Part shown: piece by piece, positions 20,200 to 31,392 of the stretch
Numbering within the stretch: the first letter of the stretch is position 1
Layout: the number at the start of each line of letters is the position of its first letter
Assembly (NCBI GenBank): GCA_036898135.1
Contig: CM072513.1
Coordinates: 34,523,634-34,587,633 of the forward strand
DNA length: 64,000 nucleotides
Direction: 5' to 3'
DNA from: Oncomelania hupensis
Lineage: Eukaryota > Mollusca > Gastropoda > Littorinimorpha > Pomatiopsidae
The notes under the pieces: generated by a model
Database searches by the model: none
The model's input: the letters and a program-made list of their open reading frames with translations, nothing else
What the model was told of the DNA's origin: nothing
Translations under genes and position numbers: made by a program

Positions 20200-20627
20200 T
20201 GTTGCTAGAAGAAGCTTTGTATAATGTTGATAATCTTCGTTGGCCGATATCGTTAAGAATTTTTTTGGAATTACTTGTTTATTATCGACCGAAGCTTCGA
20301 GATAGATCTGGTAATAGCTAATCGATTCTCCTAACCTAATGCTGTAAGACAGTGCATAATTTCGGTTACGAGTTTTGTTTTGATTGTGTGTTTTGAGCGT
20401 CATGCAGGAATGCTCGAATTTTGTCTCGATTGCAGAGCGGCTATAAAAGTAATGCACTGTCTGCTTGCTGATGATGATTTTTGATGATGATCTTTGAAGT
20501 GATTTTTGGAAAGCGATCTTGTATGCAGTTGTTGATGTTTGCTGAATAAAGTTGGACAACTTTATACGACGACTCCGGCCTTGTTGCTGAGTGAACAGGC
20601 TGCGTGGATAAACGAATTCGAGCAACA
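20200..20627 (+). mobile_element. candidate solo LTR (428 bp)
   Basis: Ends are TGTTGCT (20200-20206) and AGCAACA (20621-20627), a perfect 7-bp inverted repeat of the TG...CA type. Inside are a TATA box CTATAAAAG (20441) and a polyadenylation signal AATAAA (20545-20550) about 100 bp apart in the right order. AATAAA opens a perfect 9-bp hairpin (20546-20565). No target-site duplication was seen, and no primer-binding site or coding sequence follows, so it could be a solo or truncated LTR. A 144-codon antisense frame over it matches nothing known to me. Confidence 0.5.
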
Positions 20628-21057
20628 CTTATCAAGATTCAAGCATCGGAGCTGAATCGACCATTGATATATAACCGTGTAACAGAGAGTAAAGTGGTTA
20701 CTGTCGCTTCAGATTGACAGAGACGCGGACAGAGAGAGACAGACGGTGGAGTGGATACTATCGGGTATTCTGGTGATCGAAATAGTCAGAGAGGGGGCGA
20801 CAGAGAAAACGAAAGAGTGAGAGAGACAGAGACAGACAGAGATACAGACAGGAGCCAGAGAGAGAGACAGACAGGGAGTTGTGGTGTGAGTTGTATCGCC
20901 TTCTATGGTATTCTCCAAGGATCAGAATTGTGGAAGTGTGAAAATGAGATTTTCAGTCAGACGCGAACATGAGACGAGTCATTAGTCTGTGCTCCCCTGT
21001 TTCTGACAGCTCTCGGTCACTGGGAGCTGGCATTTAGCGCCCTCAAGGACTCTCAAG
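20628..21057. other. spacer with a GA/CAGA-rich tract
   Basis: An imperfect AGAGACAGACAG-type tract at about 20717-20873. The rest looks unique and has no recognised feature. Confidence 0.5.
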
Positions 21058-21142
21058 GGTCCGGTGGTTAGAGGGCAGAGTTTGTGTTATAAGCCCAAAG
21101 ACTCGAATTTAGAGGTCGTTGGTTCGTTCCCTGGCCGAATCG
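21058..21142 (+). mobile_element. tRNA-like SINE head
   Basis: Box A-like CCGGTGGTTAGAGGGCAGAG and box B-like GTCGTTGGTTCGTTCCCTGG, spaced as in a long-variable-arm tRNA. No recognisable body follows before the reversed SINE at 21241. Confidence 0.5.
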
Positions 21143-21240
21143 ATTGCTCAAAAGACTAAATGATAATCAGGTTTTGATTCAGAAATGTCTTTTGTGATAT
21201 CAATGTTATTTGTATAATTATTTAAGCGTTTTTATATGTA

Positions 21241-21388
21241 ATCGTTCTTATATCGCGCTTTTTCTACTTAAGGGCTGCTCAAGGCGCGAATCGATACAGG
21301 ATCGATCTCAGGCCTCTCATTTGCTGCTCCTTAGGCGCATCGTCTGGACACCAAGACGGCTGAGCACAATACGACTATCTAGGTCCCA
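21241..21388 (-). mobile_element. SINE 3' half fragment
   Basis: Reversed tail (ATCGTTCTTATATCGCGCTT, GGGCTGCTCAAGGCGCG) and the adjoining segment with CGCATCGTCTGGAC and TGAGCACAAT. Head and middle are missing. Confidence 0.8.
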
Positions 21389-21892
21389 CATATAGATCTC
21401 ATGTCCCCACACAGAGACGATGGTATTATGATTATTATTACAGCCATTCACAGAGAAATCTCTTTTGTTTCCTCGGATATTCTGTGTGTTTCATTTTTCC
21501 ATTCCCACTAAAATTCCCAGGAGACAAGTGCCAGCCACGCACAGCCTGAACCTTGTCATCCAATAATGGAACCGTCAAAGCGTTACCTTGGTAAATCAAA
21601 GAGATCTGGAACATCATACAATCACTATGGACGTACTACGACCACTAAAACTAGCATTGGGTGTGAGCTCGTTATCAAAATTGCGGAAAACATCATAAAA
21701 TGTCGAATGCAGGCTGAGTGTTTGCTAATATACTCATACTTTTGTGTGTTTAATAATAGCAAGAGTTGCGAAATGCGAGTCTAAAAACTTCGTGTCCGAG
21801 AGTTTAAATGGTCGCCTGGGTATGACAGTAAATGGCTGGCCTCCCTTAGTATAAAGGCACCGGGGGAAACACACAAACTCAGTGGGGCCGGG
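21389..21892. other. spacer with no recognised gene
   Basis: Unique-looking. A 72-codon frame (21566-21784) starts MEPSKRYLGKSKRSG and shows no known domain. It has no repeats, so it is a weak exon candidate only. Confidence 0.3.
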
Positions 21893-22075
21893 TAGCTCAG
21901 TTGGTAAGAGCGTCTTGCTAGTAACCGAAAGGTCGCTGGTTCGAATCCCGGATTGGACAACTTGTGATCATATTATTTTCCCCTTTACCAACAACTGGCC
22001 CGCTGGTGTCAGTATAAATCGGTCCAGTAGTCACCTATATGCGAAAGTGTCGTGTGACTATAATATAGAAACAAC
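21893..22075 (+). mobile_element. tRNA-derived SINE with near-consensus pol III boxes
   Basis: GGTAGCTCAGTTGGTAAGAG is a near-perfect box A region and GGTTCGAATCC (21938-21948) a near-perfect box B. The anticodon and acceptor stems do not pair, so this is not a tRNA gene. The non-tRNA body (TCAGTATAAATCGGTCCAGT, CGTGTGACTATAATATAG) ends before an AAACAAC tail. Confidence 0.7.
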
Positions 22076-22781
22076 AAAACTCAGTTTAGCGTGTCCAACA
22101 AAACTCCCATGCATACTTTGCTGTGGATTAGCCAAGGGAAGCAGTTCTGCCTGCAGTTTGAAATGACCGCAGTAGAAGCCACTTCTTCTAATGAGTTGTC
22201 TTAGTCGTGGGGATACTACTACTACTACTACTTCTACCGAAGCACGTGACGTTGTCAGAGACCTTAATAATTGATTTGTTAAGCTGCTTACAAGCCCATC
22301 GGAGAGCTTTCAACTCAACAATGTGGATCAATAAACACTTCTATGATCATACTATCCAGTGTAAAAGTTTAGAGGAAAAAACACATTTTAAACTCCCTTT
22401 AAATAAAATTGTCACTCTGTGCCTGTGAGATTAATTTTTACCTATTCCCTTGTGACATAAGCATTACTCTTCTGCCTTCCACTGTACGTATCACTAAAAG
22501 TAGGCTTACATCTCTACACTCCCGCTAATCCAAGATCTGCACATAGGCCTGAAATACATATTAAACAGTTCCCAGTCTTCTTTATTTTTGCGCTGTACAG
22601 CCGCCTCATTGACGAGTACTGGGAGGAGAGTGATGATGTTGAATGCTGAATGCTCCGTGACAGTGAAATGGGAAACGGGAAAGATAGTGCCTATTATATC
22701 TAAAGAGAAAAAAATCTGAAGAGGAAATGGAGATGACAGCAAGGATATGTTAGAGAAGCCGGAGAGATGACGCTACAGGGT
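22076..22781. other. spacer with no recognised gene
   Basis: Unique-looking sequence with a short ACT tract at 22214-22231. No family or structure was recognised. Confidence 0.5.
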
Positions 22782-22905
22782 GGAGCTGTAGCGTAGTTGT
22801 TTAGCCGGTCACACGCTTCAAAATTGTCCATGTTAAGCAAAGTCAGGCAGGGTTAGCACTTGGATGGGTAACCGTTGAATGGTGAGCGATAACCGTGCAT
22901 GCTGT
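22782..22905 (+). mobile_element. second 5S-like SINE
   Basis: GTTAAGCAAAGTCAGGCAGG and GGTTAGCACTTGGATGGGTA then ACCG (22831-22874) match the internal-promoter region of 5S rRNA. Upstream is a box A-like TGTAGCGTAGTTGTTTAGCC. It shares this tRNA-like-plus-5S layout with 2581-2873 and 28102-28394, but the 3' half differs, so it is a separate subfamily. Confidence 0.65.
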
Positions 22906-22985
22906 GGTTTGAAGCTGGTTGATGGCCTGGAGTGATATCCCCCACCATCTTCCTCCCACCTCAACCTATTCTGGATTACTTTACG

Positions 22986-23300
22986 AAGGTCGTATAGCGG
23001 TGGATAGGTCAGGTCCAAAGAAGGTCGTATAGCGATGGATAGGTCAGGTCCAACGAAGGTCGTATAGCGGTGGATACGTCTGGTTCAACGAAGATCGTAT
23101 AGCGGTGGATACGTCAGGTCCAAGGAAGGTCGTACGGCGGTGGATACGTCAGGTCCAACGAAGGTCGTATAGCGGTGGATACGTCAGGTCCAACGAAGGT
23201 CGTATAGCGGTGGATAAGTCGGGTCCACCGAAAGTCGTATAGCTGTAGATAAACCAGGTCCAACGAAGGTCGTATAGCTGTATGTAAATCAGGTCCAAAG
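22986..23300. repeat. 35-bp minisatellite, nine units
   Basis: Units begin AAGGTCGTATAGCGGTGGAT and start every 35 bp at 22986, 23021, 23056, 23091, 23126, 23161, 23196, 23231 and 23266. The last two units are the most diverged. Since 35 is not a multiple of three, the repetitive frames across it change phase and are not coding. Copy B has the same nine units at 56366-56680. Confidence 0.97.
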
Positions 23301-23397
23301 GACCTAATGCGATAAAGGTTTCCATTTCGACTTCTGTTAGTGTTAAGCTTCCTTCGTTTTATTATTTCATCCATTTTAATTGTACATGCACACAGGT

Positions 23398-23506
23398 CTT
23401 CTTCTTCTTCTTCTTCTTCTTCTTCTTCTTCTTCTTTTTCTTCTTCTTCTTCTTCTTCTTCTTCTTCTTCTTCTTCTTCTTCTTCTTCTTCTTCTTTTTC
23501 TATCTC
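23398..23506. repeat. (TTC)n microsatellite
   Basis: A TTC tract with one TTTTTC interruption. It is about 9-11 bp longer in copy B (56779-56886 region). Confidence 0.97.
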
Positions 23507-24639
23507 TTTTACCTATTTTATTTTATTTTTTTAAATAAAATAATGTAATCCACTTTCCTTTCCTTTAATGCAATCCATTCTCTTCTTCTTTTAATTTAAT
23601 CCATTAGCCTAAAACCAAAGTTTCGGTAGACCTTTCCCAAAGTTAGTTGGACTAAAGCCGCCAAGTAGCAACAGTACAGTGCAATGTTCGCCGTACACTT
23701 TCCATTTCATAGTTCCAAACCACGCCGAGTATAAGTGGCTGTTTGGATTCACATTTAAAATAGAACCGGGGATGAAATAAAACTCGGCGGCCTTTGATAT
23801 TCCATATTAGTTGAGTAATGGTTATTGGATGCAGTCTATCCAAAATATCAAAACATATACAAGTGCGCTTTATTATAAAGGGCCCTACTTTGACCACGCA
23901 CACTCCACAGATCCGTTTAACATTCACAGTGAATGTAGCCCCACGAAAAATGTGCTTGCAAAATAAATAAATAAATAAATAAATAAATAAATCTTTTACA
24001 AAGTATGTTGGTTTTTTTAATCAGTAAATTCTGTAGTCTTTGTGGCTGTTAATAGCAATCGGTCTAGCGCTAAATATATCTTGTAGTAGGTCGTAGTGCG
24101 TACTGGCGAACCGGTAAGCAGGGGAAATCACTCCTTTCAGAACAGAAATGGAAAATTCAAATGTAACGGTTGGTTGTAGCAACGAATGTCTACTTTATCA
24201 ATGTTTTATGAAATAACAATGCGAATTTTAGTTTAAACCCATTTTTGACAAAAGCAAACAAAGCCTATGTTTACGGTACGGCCACGCGTTCTTTAAAGTA
24301 AGGGTATGAACGCGGTTAGTGTACTTTTGGTTATATCAATGGAAGATAAAAATATTTGAAGAATTTAAAGTACGCTAACGAACCGTTTTACAGAGGACAC
24401 AAAGAGGAGGAAGAGGAAAAAAGAGGTGATGGATGGGGGAGAGGTGTGTGATTAAGACGACCAAAATCGTTTCCTCTTATCACAGGCCCTTTCAAATAAT
24501 GTGTTGAGTTGTATTGAAATAAACTTGATCTAATTGGCATCTGGCTTCTGGATCCCCAAGCGAGCTGCCGTGTTTCCAAATCTCAACACAACTATCTGTA
24601 ACTACCAATCTTCATCCAGTTCCAGCTTGGTTAACCGGT
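23507..24639. other. spacer with an (AAAT)n tract
   Basis: Unique-looking sequence with an AAAT tract at 23962-23993 that is one unit longer in copy B. A repeated TCCTTTAATGCAATCCATTC-like motif occurs near 23560. No gene was recognised. Confidence 0.5.
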
Positions 24640-24745
24640 TATTCTTCATCTTCTCCCTTGTAGCAGCAAACTAGAGGAAACTTTGGCAGGCAAGCCTCCT
24701 CGACCGTTTCAGAGGCGGTTGAGGTAGTCTTGAGGTGTCACATGA
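24640..24745 (-). repeat. dispersed repeat related to 31800-31920
   Basis: On the minus strand, GACTACCTC, CCGCCTCTGAAACGG and CCAAAGTTTCCTC occur in the same order as GACTATCTC, CAGCCTCTGAAACGG and CCAAAAGTTTCCTC near 31840-31895. A short, diverged, inverted pair of unknown family. Confidence 0.55.
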
Positions 24746-24916
24746 ACGAAATCTTCCGTTCTTAATTAGCCCCGAGATCCTTAAAGACGCTTCGAGTGTA
24801 AAAACAGCTGTTTAGTCAGGATGACCAGCTAATACAATTGAGACATATGTTCTAAACCGTATTGAAACATTATGTGATGCTACAGAAAATCTTCATCTTT
24901 CCATACAGTTGCTCTG

Positions 24917-25330
24917 TCCTATCCTATCCTACCATATACCGTAACTCAAAGGTCGTTGAGGCATCATAGCTGATTGTTTAACCAGCGTACTCCATCTTTC
25001 TCTGTTCTCAGCAACCCTCATGGCTTCGTTCAGTGTCAAACCAGTCCATTCTCGACTGTTGTCCTCCCACCTCTTTTTCTGTCTACGTCTTCTTCTGCAT
25101 CCTTGCACCGTGCCTCGCAGGATGGTTTTTGCAAGGCCTGATGCTCTGATGACATGGCCATACCATCGCAGTTTCCGTTTCTTCACCACTGTGAGCATGT
25201 CATCATGTTGTAAAATGGCTTGTGTGATGGTTTGTCGGACTTCGATGTTGGTGATGTGCTGGGTATAGGAAATGCCCAGAAGTCTTCTGCATACGTAGCA
25301 CCTCATCTCTATGCTTTGTATTGTTCGTTG
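24917..25330 (-). pseudogene. 5'-truncated LINE, C-terminal region of the reverse transcriptase ORF
   Basis: On the minus strand it encodes IEMRCYVCRRLLGISYTQHI, TITQAILQHDDMLTVVKKRK, LRWYGHVIRASGLAKTILRG, KKRWEDNSREWTGLTLNEAM, then RVAENRERWSTLVK and PQRPLSYGI, and ends in TAGGATAGGATAGGA. It is the best-preserved copy of the same C-terminus as 10893-12196, still an open frame to the end (24929-25375). Only the last part of the ORF was inserted, typical of incomplete reverse transcription. The catalytic domain is absent, so it is inactive. Confidence 0.88.
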
Positions 25331-26139
25331 CTCTGTCCTGAACCTTATTAAATTTTGGGAGCTATCGGATGACATACGAGTTTTCTCCTTTCACGCTTTA
25401 CGCCTTTTAAAATCGAGAGAAAATGTGAAATGTACATTTGTGAAGAAGGTGCATAAGACAGAAGAAGAAGAGCGACAACGACGACAACTTTCCATTTAGA
25501 CTCGCAATGCGTGTTCTAATCAACGTTCAAGAGGCCATGTTATTTTTGTAAATTCAATCAAGCTGCTTTTGTTGGAATATATCATGACAATAGCACATGC
25601 ACTCGTATCGGTATGTGATCGCAGTGTGTTTACTTCAATTCACGTTTATAATGATTACTTGACGGATGTAGGATGTAAGAGTGAAGTATGTCTTGGCAAC
25701 TGGCCGATTCCAGGGAACTTACTCGTGTTTTGTTATGTCCCGAAGAGCATCGTTCTTCATATAACCGACGGAAGTTGACAGTCCATCGGTTACTACTGAC
25801 GGAAGTTTTGGTTGGGGTAGGCCAAGCATGTCACAGAGTCACCTTGCGTTTAGTGATCAGTATAAGCGTGAGTTTATGTACAATTTTAAAGACATTGAAC
25901 GGGTCTGAAAATATTCTGCGCATATTTATTACGTTGGATGTTTGAGTGAATCGCTGTGGAATCGATTGAGTCGCCTTCTTTCGGTAGAAATCTTCTAGTT
26001 TGTTCGTATAGATAAAATATTCGATGGCCTCCGAGTTTCGCTGAGACGACGTTTCCACCTTGCATTATAAGTAGCGTAGACAGCAGCACTCTACTCCTAT
26101 GAAAGAAAACGATACTAGTCGAGGGACGGAGAGGGGTAA
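25331..26139. other. spacer with no recognised gene
   Basis: Unique-looking sequence without tRNA boxes, tails or microsatellites. It is the longest simple-repeat-free stretch of the unit. A few short frames occur on both strands with no recognisable domain. Confidence 0.5.
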
Positions 26140-26252
26140 CAGAGAGAGAGAGAGAGAGAGAGAGGGGAGAGAGAGAGGAAGGGAGAGATAGAGAGAAGGG
26201 GAGAGAGAGGGAGGGAGAGAGAAGGAGAGAGAGAGTAGAAAGAGAGAGAGAT
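26140..26252. repeat. GA-rich purine tract
   Basis: An imperfect GA/GGA tract. Copy B counterpart 59535-59647. Confidence 0.93.
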
Positions 26253-26902
26253 CATCTACACGCGATAGTGCTTTTTCAAATCACAAATTACCTCCATAGA
26301 TTCGACTCTCCAATCACTTTTCTCCTTTTAGGTGCAGCTCTCTAAGCCCGGAGAAGCAGTTGCTTCATTTGAATCGACCGAAAGGCAAGAGCGTTAATCA
26401 AGGGAAACAACTACAATCACAGGAAGACACGAAGGGCACTTTACAAGTCAGAGGAAGCCCTTCACGAAATAAAAAAAAAGAAAAGGATCAGGGGGAACCT
26501 TCTGAAAAAAAAAAACACCAAAAGAAAGGTATGGGGATGGGAGTGGGGATGGTGAACAAATCAGCGCTTTTTTGAGACTGCTTTGTTGAAAAAGTGTTTT
26601 GAGGTTCCTGTTGCGCTAGATTTAGATACTTCCGGAATGGGAAAACAGTTGAAATTCGGTCACTTCCTTGGCTGAAAACAGTGCTGCCGCAGTGCATCAC
26701 CACTAGCTCTCAGGTCAAAGGAGAAGGAAGAAGAAATAGTCATGATGGTTCTATCCGGATAGTTTAAATAATGAGGATAATTTTATTTTGTTTTTATTTT
26801 TTATTTACTTATTTTTAAATTTTAACAACTTTATTATCACCGAGTTGAAATTCGGGCACTTTCATTTTCGAAAGTACAGCAGCCCCAAGTGAAGCGCTTT
26901 AC
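26253..26902. other. spacer with no recognised gene
   Basis: Unique-looking sequence. GTTGAAATTCGG followed by TCACTT near 26648 and GTTGAAATTCGGGCACTT near 26844 form a short imperfect repeat. Confidence 0.45.
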
Positions 26903-27148
26903 TTAAGGTACATGCTGGGTGTGTTCTTGTCACCGGCACTCACCCGTCTAGGACATGAGCGTCAGGATCTTTTAAAGTCCGTTATGATGGAATACATGCG
27001 ACACAGACTAGACCTTGTTTATACTCTCATCCGAAGGAGTAGGAAACGGGAGTAAAGTGTCTTTCCCAAGGACACAACCCAATGCCCCGGCCTGGGCTCG
27101 AACTCGGTACCTTCAGATCCGCAAGCCATTCGGCCACCGCGCCTCCCT
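26903..27148 (-). mobile_element. tRNA-SINE with intact head, 3'-truncated
   Basis: On the minus strand it starts GGGAGGCGCGGTGGCCGAAT (box A TGGCCGAATGG), with box B GAGTTCGAGCCC, then GGGAAAGACACTTTACTCCC, GACGCTCATGTCCTAGACGG and GTGAGTGCCGGTGACAAGAA. It preserves the head of the 18983-19407 family better than that copy does. It ends near CAGCATG without the GCGCTATATAAG tail. Confidence 0.85.
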
Positions 27149-27834
27149 TGATAAGCGTCGTCATCCAAACGGGTAACATATGGGGGAGAGGGGAGGGAGG
27201 GTCATTCACTCAGCTAGTCTAATTCGCTCGATGGTCTCCCGAGAGATTTTAACTCCCCGGAGTAGACTTTTCTGTAATGACTCTTTGTACGGTACTTCAC
27301 CTCCATCACCACCCCCTTTCTTCCCCCCACCCCACCTACCCCTCCAACCCTCCAACCCCTACATCGTTGCAGCGCCACGCTAAAAATAAACAATAAAAAT
27401 GAAAACACCGGTCATTATGTCGACAACCAAAAAGACCAGCGACGTGCCCAAATAAACGCCTGTGTATTTAGTTTGTTCATATGATCGCTGATCAGTTGTC
27501 TTGGGCGTTACATGGTGAGAATCAATCAGAACGTTTGCACCTTTAGGCGTCTCGACGAGTTAGATCCTGCGTTCGGCTTGCGCAAAAATTGACTTTTTGA
27601 ACGAGTTAAGCGCTTTAAAATAATAGTGTGCTATATTGTGATAGGCTGCGTGAATAACAAAATCAGTTGATGTCAGCTGAAACGAGGGCAACACCAACCT
27701 TATAACGTAGCACCTTTGAAGACAAGGAAAGGCAATCTCCAAGTGTCCATGATCCAAACTGTACAGGATTGTATATATTACCTAGCATGTGAGTTGGCCG
27801 ATCCCTCTTATTTCTTTATGTGACCTTTTTCAAC

Positions 27835-27837
<3 letters not shown>
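27149..27837. other. spacer with no recognised gene
   Basis: Unique-looking sequence with a short C-rich segment (27300-27362). Nothing assignable. Confidence 0.5.

Positions 27838-27930
<93 letters not shown>
27838..27930. repeat. (AAT)n microsatellite next to a reversed tail
   Basis: An AAT tract, then AACAACAACAATAATAAGG and a reversed GCGCTATATA-type tail (27940-28010). It is one unit shorter in copy B. Confidence 0.95.
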
Positions 27931-27931
<1 letters not shown>

Positions 27932-27939
27932 CAACAATA

Positions 27940-28010
27940 ATAAGGATATGTACTGTATATAGCGCTTTTTTTCTAACGACATCAGTTCAAAGCGCAGTTC
28001 TCACGCATTT
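27940..28010 (-). mobile_element. retrotransposon 3' tail fragment
   Basis: On the minus strand it reads GAGAACTGCGCTTTGAACTG and AAAGCGCTATATACAG, followed by the ATT microsatellite. It repeats the tail-plus-microsatellite layout at 14741-14884 and 19999-20130. Confidence 0.5.
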
Positions 28011-28101
28011 ATACTTAAACTTAACATCGAAATTCATACGAAAAGAAGTGAAACAAACACAAGACACTAATAAACTATGCAAAGACATAATACTTACAAA
28101 G

Positions 28102-28394
28102 GTAGGTAAAAAAAGGTAGTCCCATAGCCTTGTGGCCGTAGGGGAGCGTGATGTTGGAGATCACACTTATCTTGGGCCAGCGTAATGAGGGTGATGCCCA
28201 ACTCTCTCCCTCGCTGCTTTACCTTCCCCACCCTCAAGAGAGTAGGTACTCAATCACAGTTGAGTCAACTGGGGGCGTTGTTGTTTGTCGCTTCACACCT
28301 TAGCGGTCACCCATCCAAGTGCTAACCGCACCGGACGGTGCTTCACTTTCGACACAGTAGCGAGTGCTCCAACCACTGCACTATCCGACACCCC
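28102..28394 (-). mobile_element. 5S/tRNA chimeric SINE with perfect 10-bp target-site duplication
   Basis: It is bounded by ACTTACAAAG at 28092-28101 and 28395-28404, which fixes its exact ends. On the minus strand it starts GGGGTGTCGGATAGTGCAGT with box A TAGTGCAGTGGTTGGAGCAC. A 5S-like block at 28303-28347 carries GGTTAGCACTTGGATGGGTG then ACCGC. A 3' body follows, ending GGGACTACC plus a T-run and ACCTAC. The length is 293 bp, as for the copy at 2581-2873. Confidence 0.9.
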
Positions 28395-28584
28395 ACTTAC
28401 AAAGAAAAAGAATATTTACAACTAAAATATAAAAGACGAGGGAGGGAGGTGTATGAGGAGAGCAGCAAAGGGGCGAGCCGGGCGGGGGCGTGCGGTGTGA
28501 CGGCGATGGTCTGAATCAGAAAAAGAAGGAACGAAGCTGGTGATGGGAAACGAGATCAAACGAGTCAATTTGCCTATCGTAATT

Positions 28585-29591
<1,007 letters not shown>

Positions 29592-29660
29592 TGCCATTAA
29601 TAAAATTATTATTGTATCATATACGCGCCTCATTCCTAAATCAGACTCAAAAAGAGGCGA
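29592..29660 (-). mobile_element. retrotransposon 3' tail fragment
   Basis: On the minus strand it reads CCTCTTTTTGAGTCTGATTT and GAGGCGCGTATATGATACAA, then an AAT-type end. Closely related to the fragment at 20072-20130. Confidence 0.55.
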
Positions 29661-29856
29661 TCTTTAACCATCATACACGCTCGCAAGTTACAGACACCAA
29701 CGCAACAAATACACATTCATAACTCAAACATGTGTAAAAGCAAGTCGCTGTTAGAAGACGGGGAAAAAAGAATTTTTGTTTGAAATTTTAAGTAGACTGC
29801 GCCCAATACCAGTAAGCTTACTGAAGGGAGGGAAGAAGGCGGAGTACTATTAAAAT

Positions 29857-29973
29857 TCCTCAGTGACCTGAAAAAACTCGTACCAAAGTCACAAAAGTTC
29901 GTCCCCTGAGGGAGGAATCCGCGAACTTCGGCATAGCAAACCAGCGACTAACCACCTGTGCCACAAAACCACC
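29857..29973 (-). mobile_element. tRNA-SINE fragment related to 10431-10625
   Basis: On the minus strand it carries GTGGCACAGGTGGTTAGTCG, a diverged box B region (TTCGCGGATTCCTCC), GGGGACGAACTTTTGTGACT and TTTTTCAGGTCACTGAGG, matching the plus-strand SINE at 10431. The core after CAGGTCAC is cut off. Confidence 0.75.
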
Positions 29974-30587
29974 CTATGCCTATGGAGAGAGGTCAGTTGT
30001 TTACATGAAAAGTATAGTCTACCAGGGGAATACTTTTAAATGCAAGGCAAAACACAGCCTCAATGATGAGAAGAAGACTGATGCAGTTTACACCAAAAAA
30101 AAAACAAAAACACGAGTGCAGACATAATTCAAGTTCCAGAAATGCAGGACATAATTCAGCTTCACTGATGATGGACAAGATGCTTCAGCGATACTAGTTT
30201 CTAGGGTAGGGGTTGTAGAGGGGATACAACGTCTGCCAGTGCAAAATTAGCTTTTAGAAGCCAACGGAAGTAAGCCTAAAGTCTCTATGAGCCCAAGACT
30301 TCTTCATACGCTGATTGTATATTTTGTTGTTGTCGCAAAATTCAAACTTCGCACTTTTGGAAGCTTCGCAGACTTTGCTAAATATTAAAATTCGTTTTGC
30401 TAAGATTTGTTGTTGCTGTTGAATGCTCTCCATGTATCGTTTTCTCTTGGTTCCACTTCCCTGTCCACTTCCCCCCAACTCTCACAGTCACACATAGAGA
30501 ATCTTGATAATAACATTTATAATCGTTATGACAAAAGTGATGATGAAACATGCCTAAGGTGGTCTTTCATTGTCTGCTGGCAACGCT

Positions 30588-30591
<4 letters not shown>
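29974..30591. other. spacer with no recognised gene
   Basis: Unique-looking sequence. The duplicated segment continues through it to the window end in copy B, with one substitution at 30543. Confidence 0.5.
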
Positions 30592-30640
<49 letters not shown>

Positions 30641-30792
30641 GTGCACCTTTTATTTCTTTCTCTCTCTCCATCTCTCTCTCTCTCTCTCCCTTCCTCTAGC
30701 TCTATCTCTCTCTTCTCTTCGCTTCTCTTTTTCCACCCACCCATCCTCACCCCCAGCTCACTGGGTCTCTTTACCTTTCCTCCTCTTTCTCG

Positions 30793-30845
<53 letters not shown>
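30592..30845. repeat. (CT)n tracts and (CA)n
   Basis: A C-run and CT tract (30584-30636), more CT-rich sequence to about 30730, then a CA tract at 30796-30844. Copy B is cut by the window end at the start of this tract. Confidence 0.95.
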
Positions 30846-31296
30846 GGCAAACACACACTCTTTCTGTTTTCCTCCCTCCCCTCTCTCTCTTTCTCCACCA
30901 AACCCTCTCTATCCTTCTTTCTCTTTTCCTTTCCACCCCCCCCCCTCCCCCTGTCACCACCTATCGCAAAGGGAAGAAGCTGGCGGACCGAATTAGGCAA
31001 AGAAAGGCAAAGGAAACGAAGTTGTTCGACTGAAGCAAATGGCAGGCTCCCGTTCCCCTCAGTACGACTCTTGTAAATTTACTTTCCACCTCTTTTGATT
31101 AGAACTGTCCTTTTGCGCTGCATACCAAACATCTCTCTACAATTTAAAGCCGTACTATTATTACAATAATTTTTAGGTTTTAAAATACAGTGTGAAGTGC
31201 AAAGTGTACTGTGTGAAAAGAGAACAATTAGCGTTTAAATGTTAAGCCATAGATCCCAACTTTTAAAAAAAAGAGTGTTTGTGTGTGTGTGTGTGT

Positions 31297-31332
<36 letters not shown>

Positions 31333-31392
31333 ACAGAGCAACTGAAGATTGGAGATCTTCTGCAGCAGCAAATCAGTATTCAAAACAGATAA
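30846..31392. other. spacer with a (GT)n tract
   Basis: Unique-looking sequence with a GT tract at 31276-31330. No gene was recognised. Confidence 0.5.

Noticed and set aside
20194..20628. 144-codon antisense frame over the candidate LTR
   Set aside because: It covers the whole candidate LTR on the opposite strand and matches no retroelement protein. More likely an incidental open frame.
21893..21965. A functional tRNA gene
   Set aside because: Boxes A and B are good but the acceptor and anticodon stems do not pair, and a non-tRNA body follows. It is a SINE head.
22831..22874. A 5S rRNA gene
   Set aside because: Only the internal promoter-like part matches. The 5' and 3' parts of 5S that form helix I are absent.
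22986..23300. CRISPR-like array
   Set aside because: The 35-bp units are head to tail with no unique spacers, in a eukaryotic setting. It is a minisatellite.
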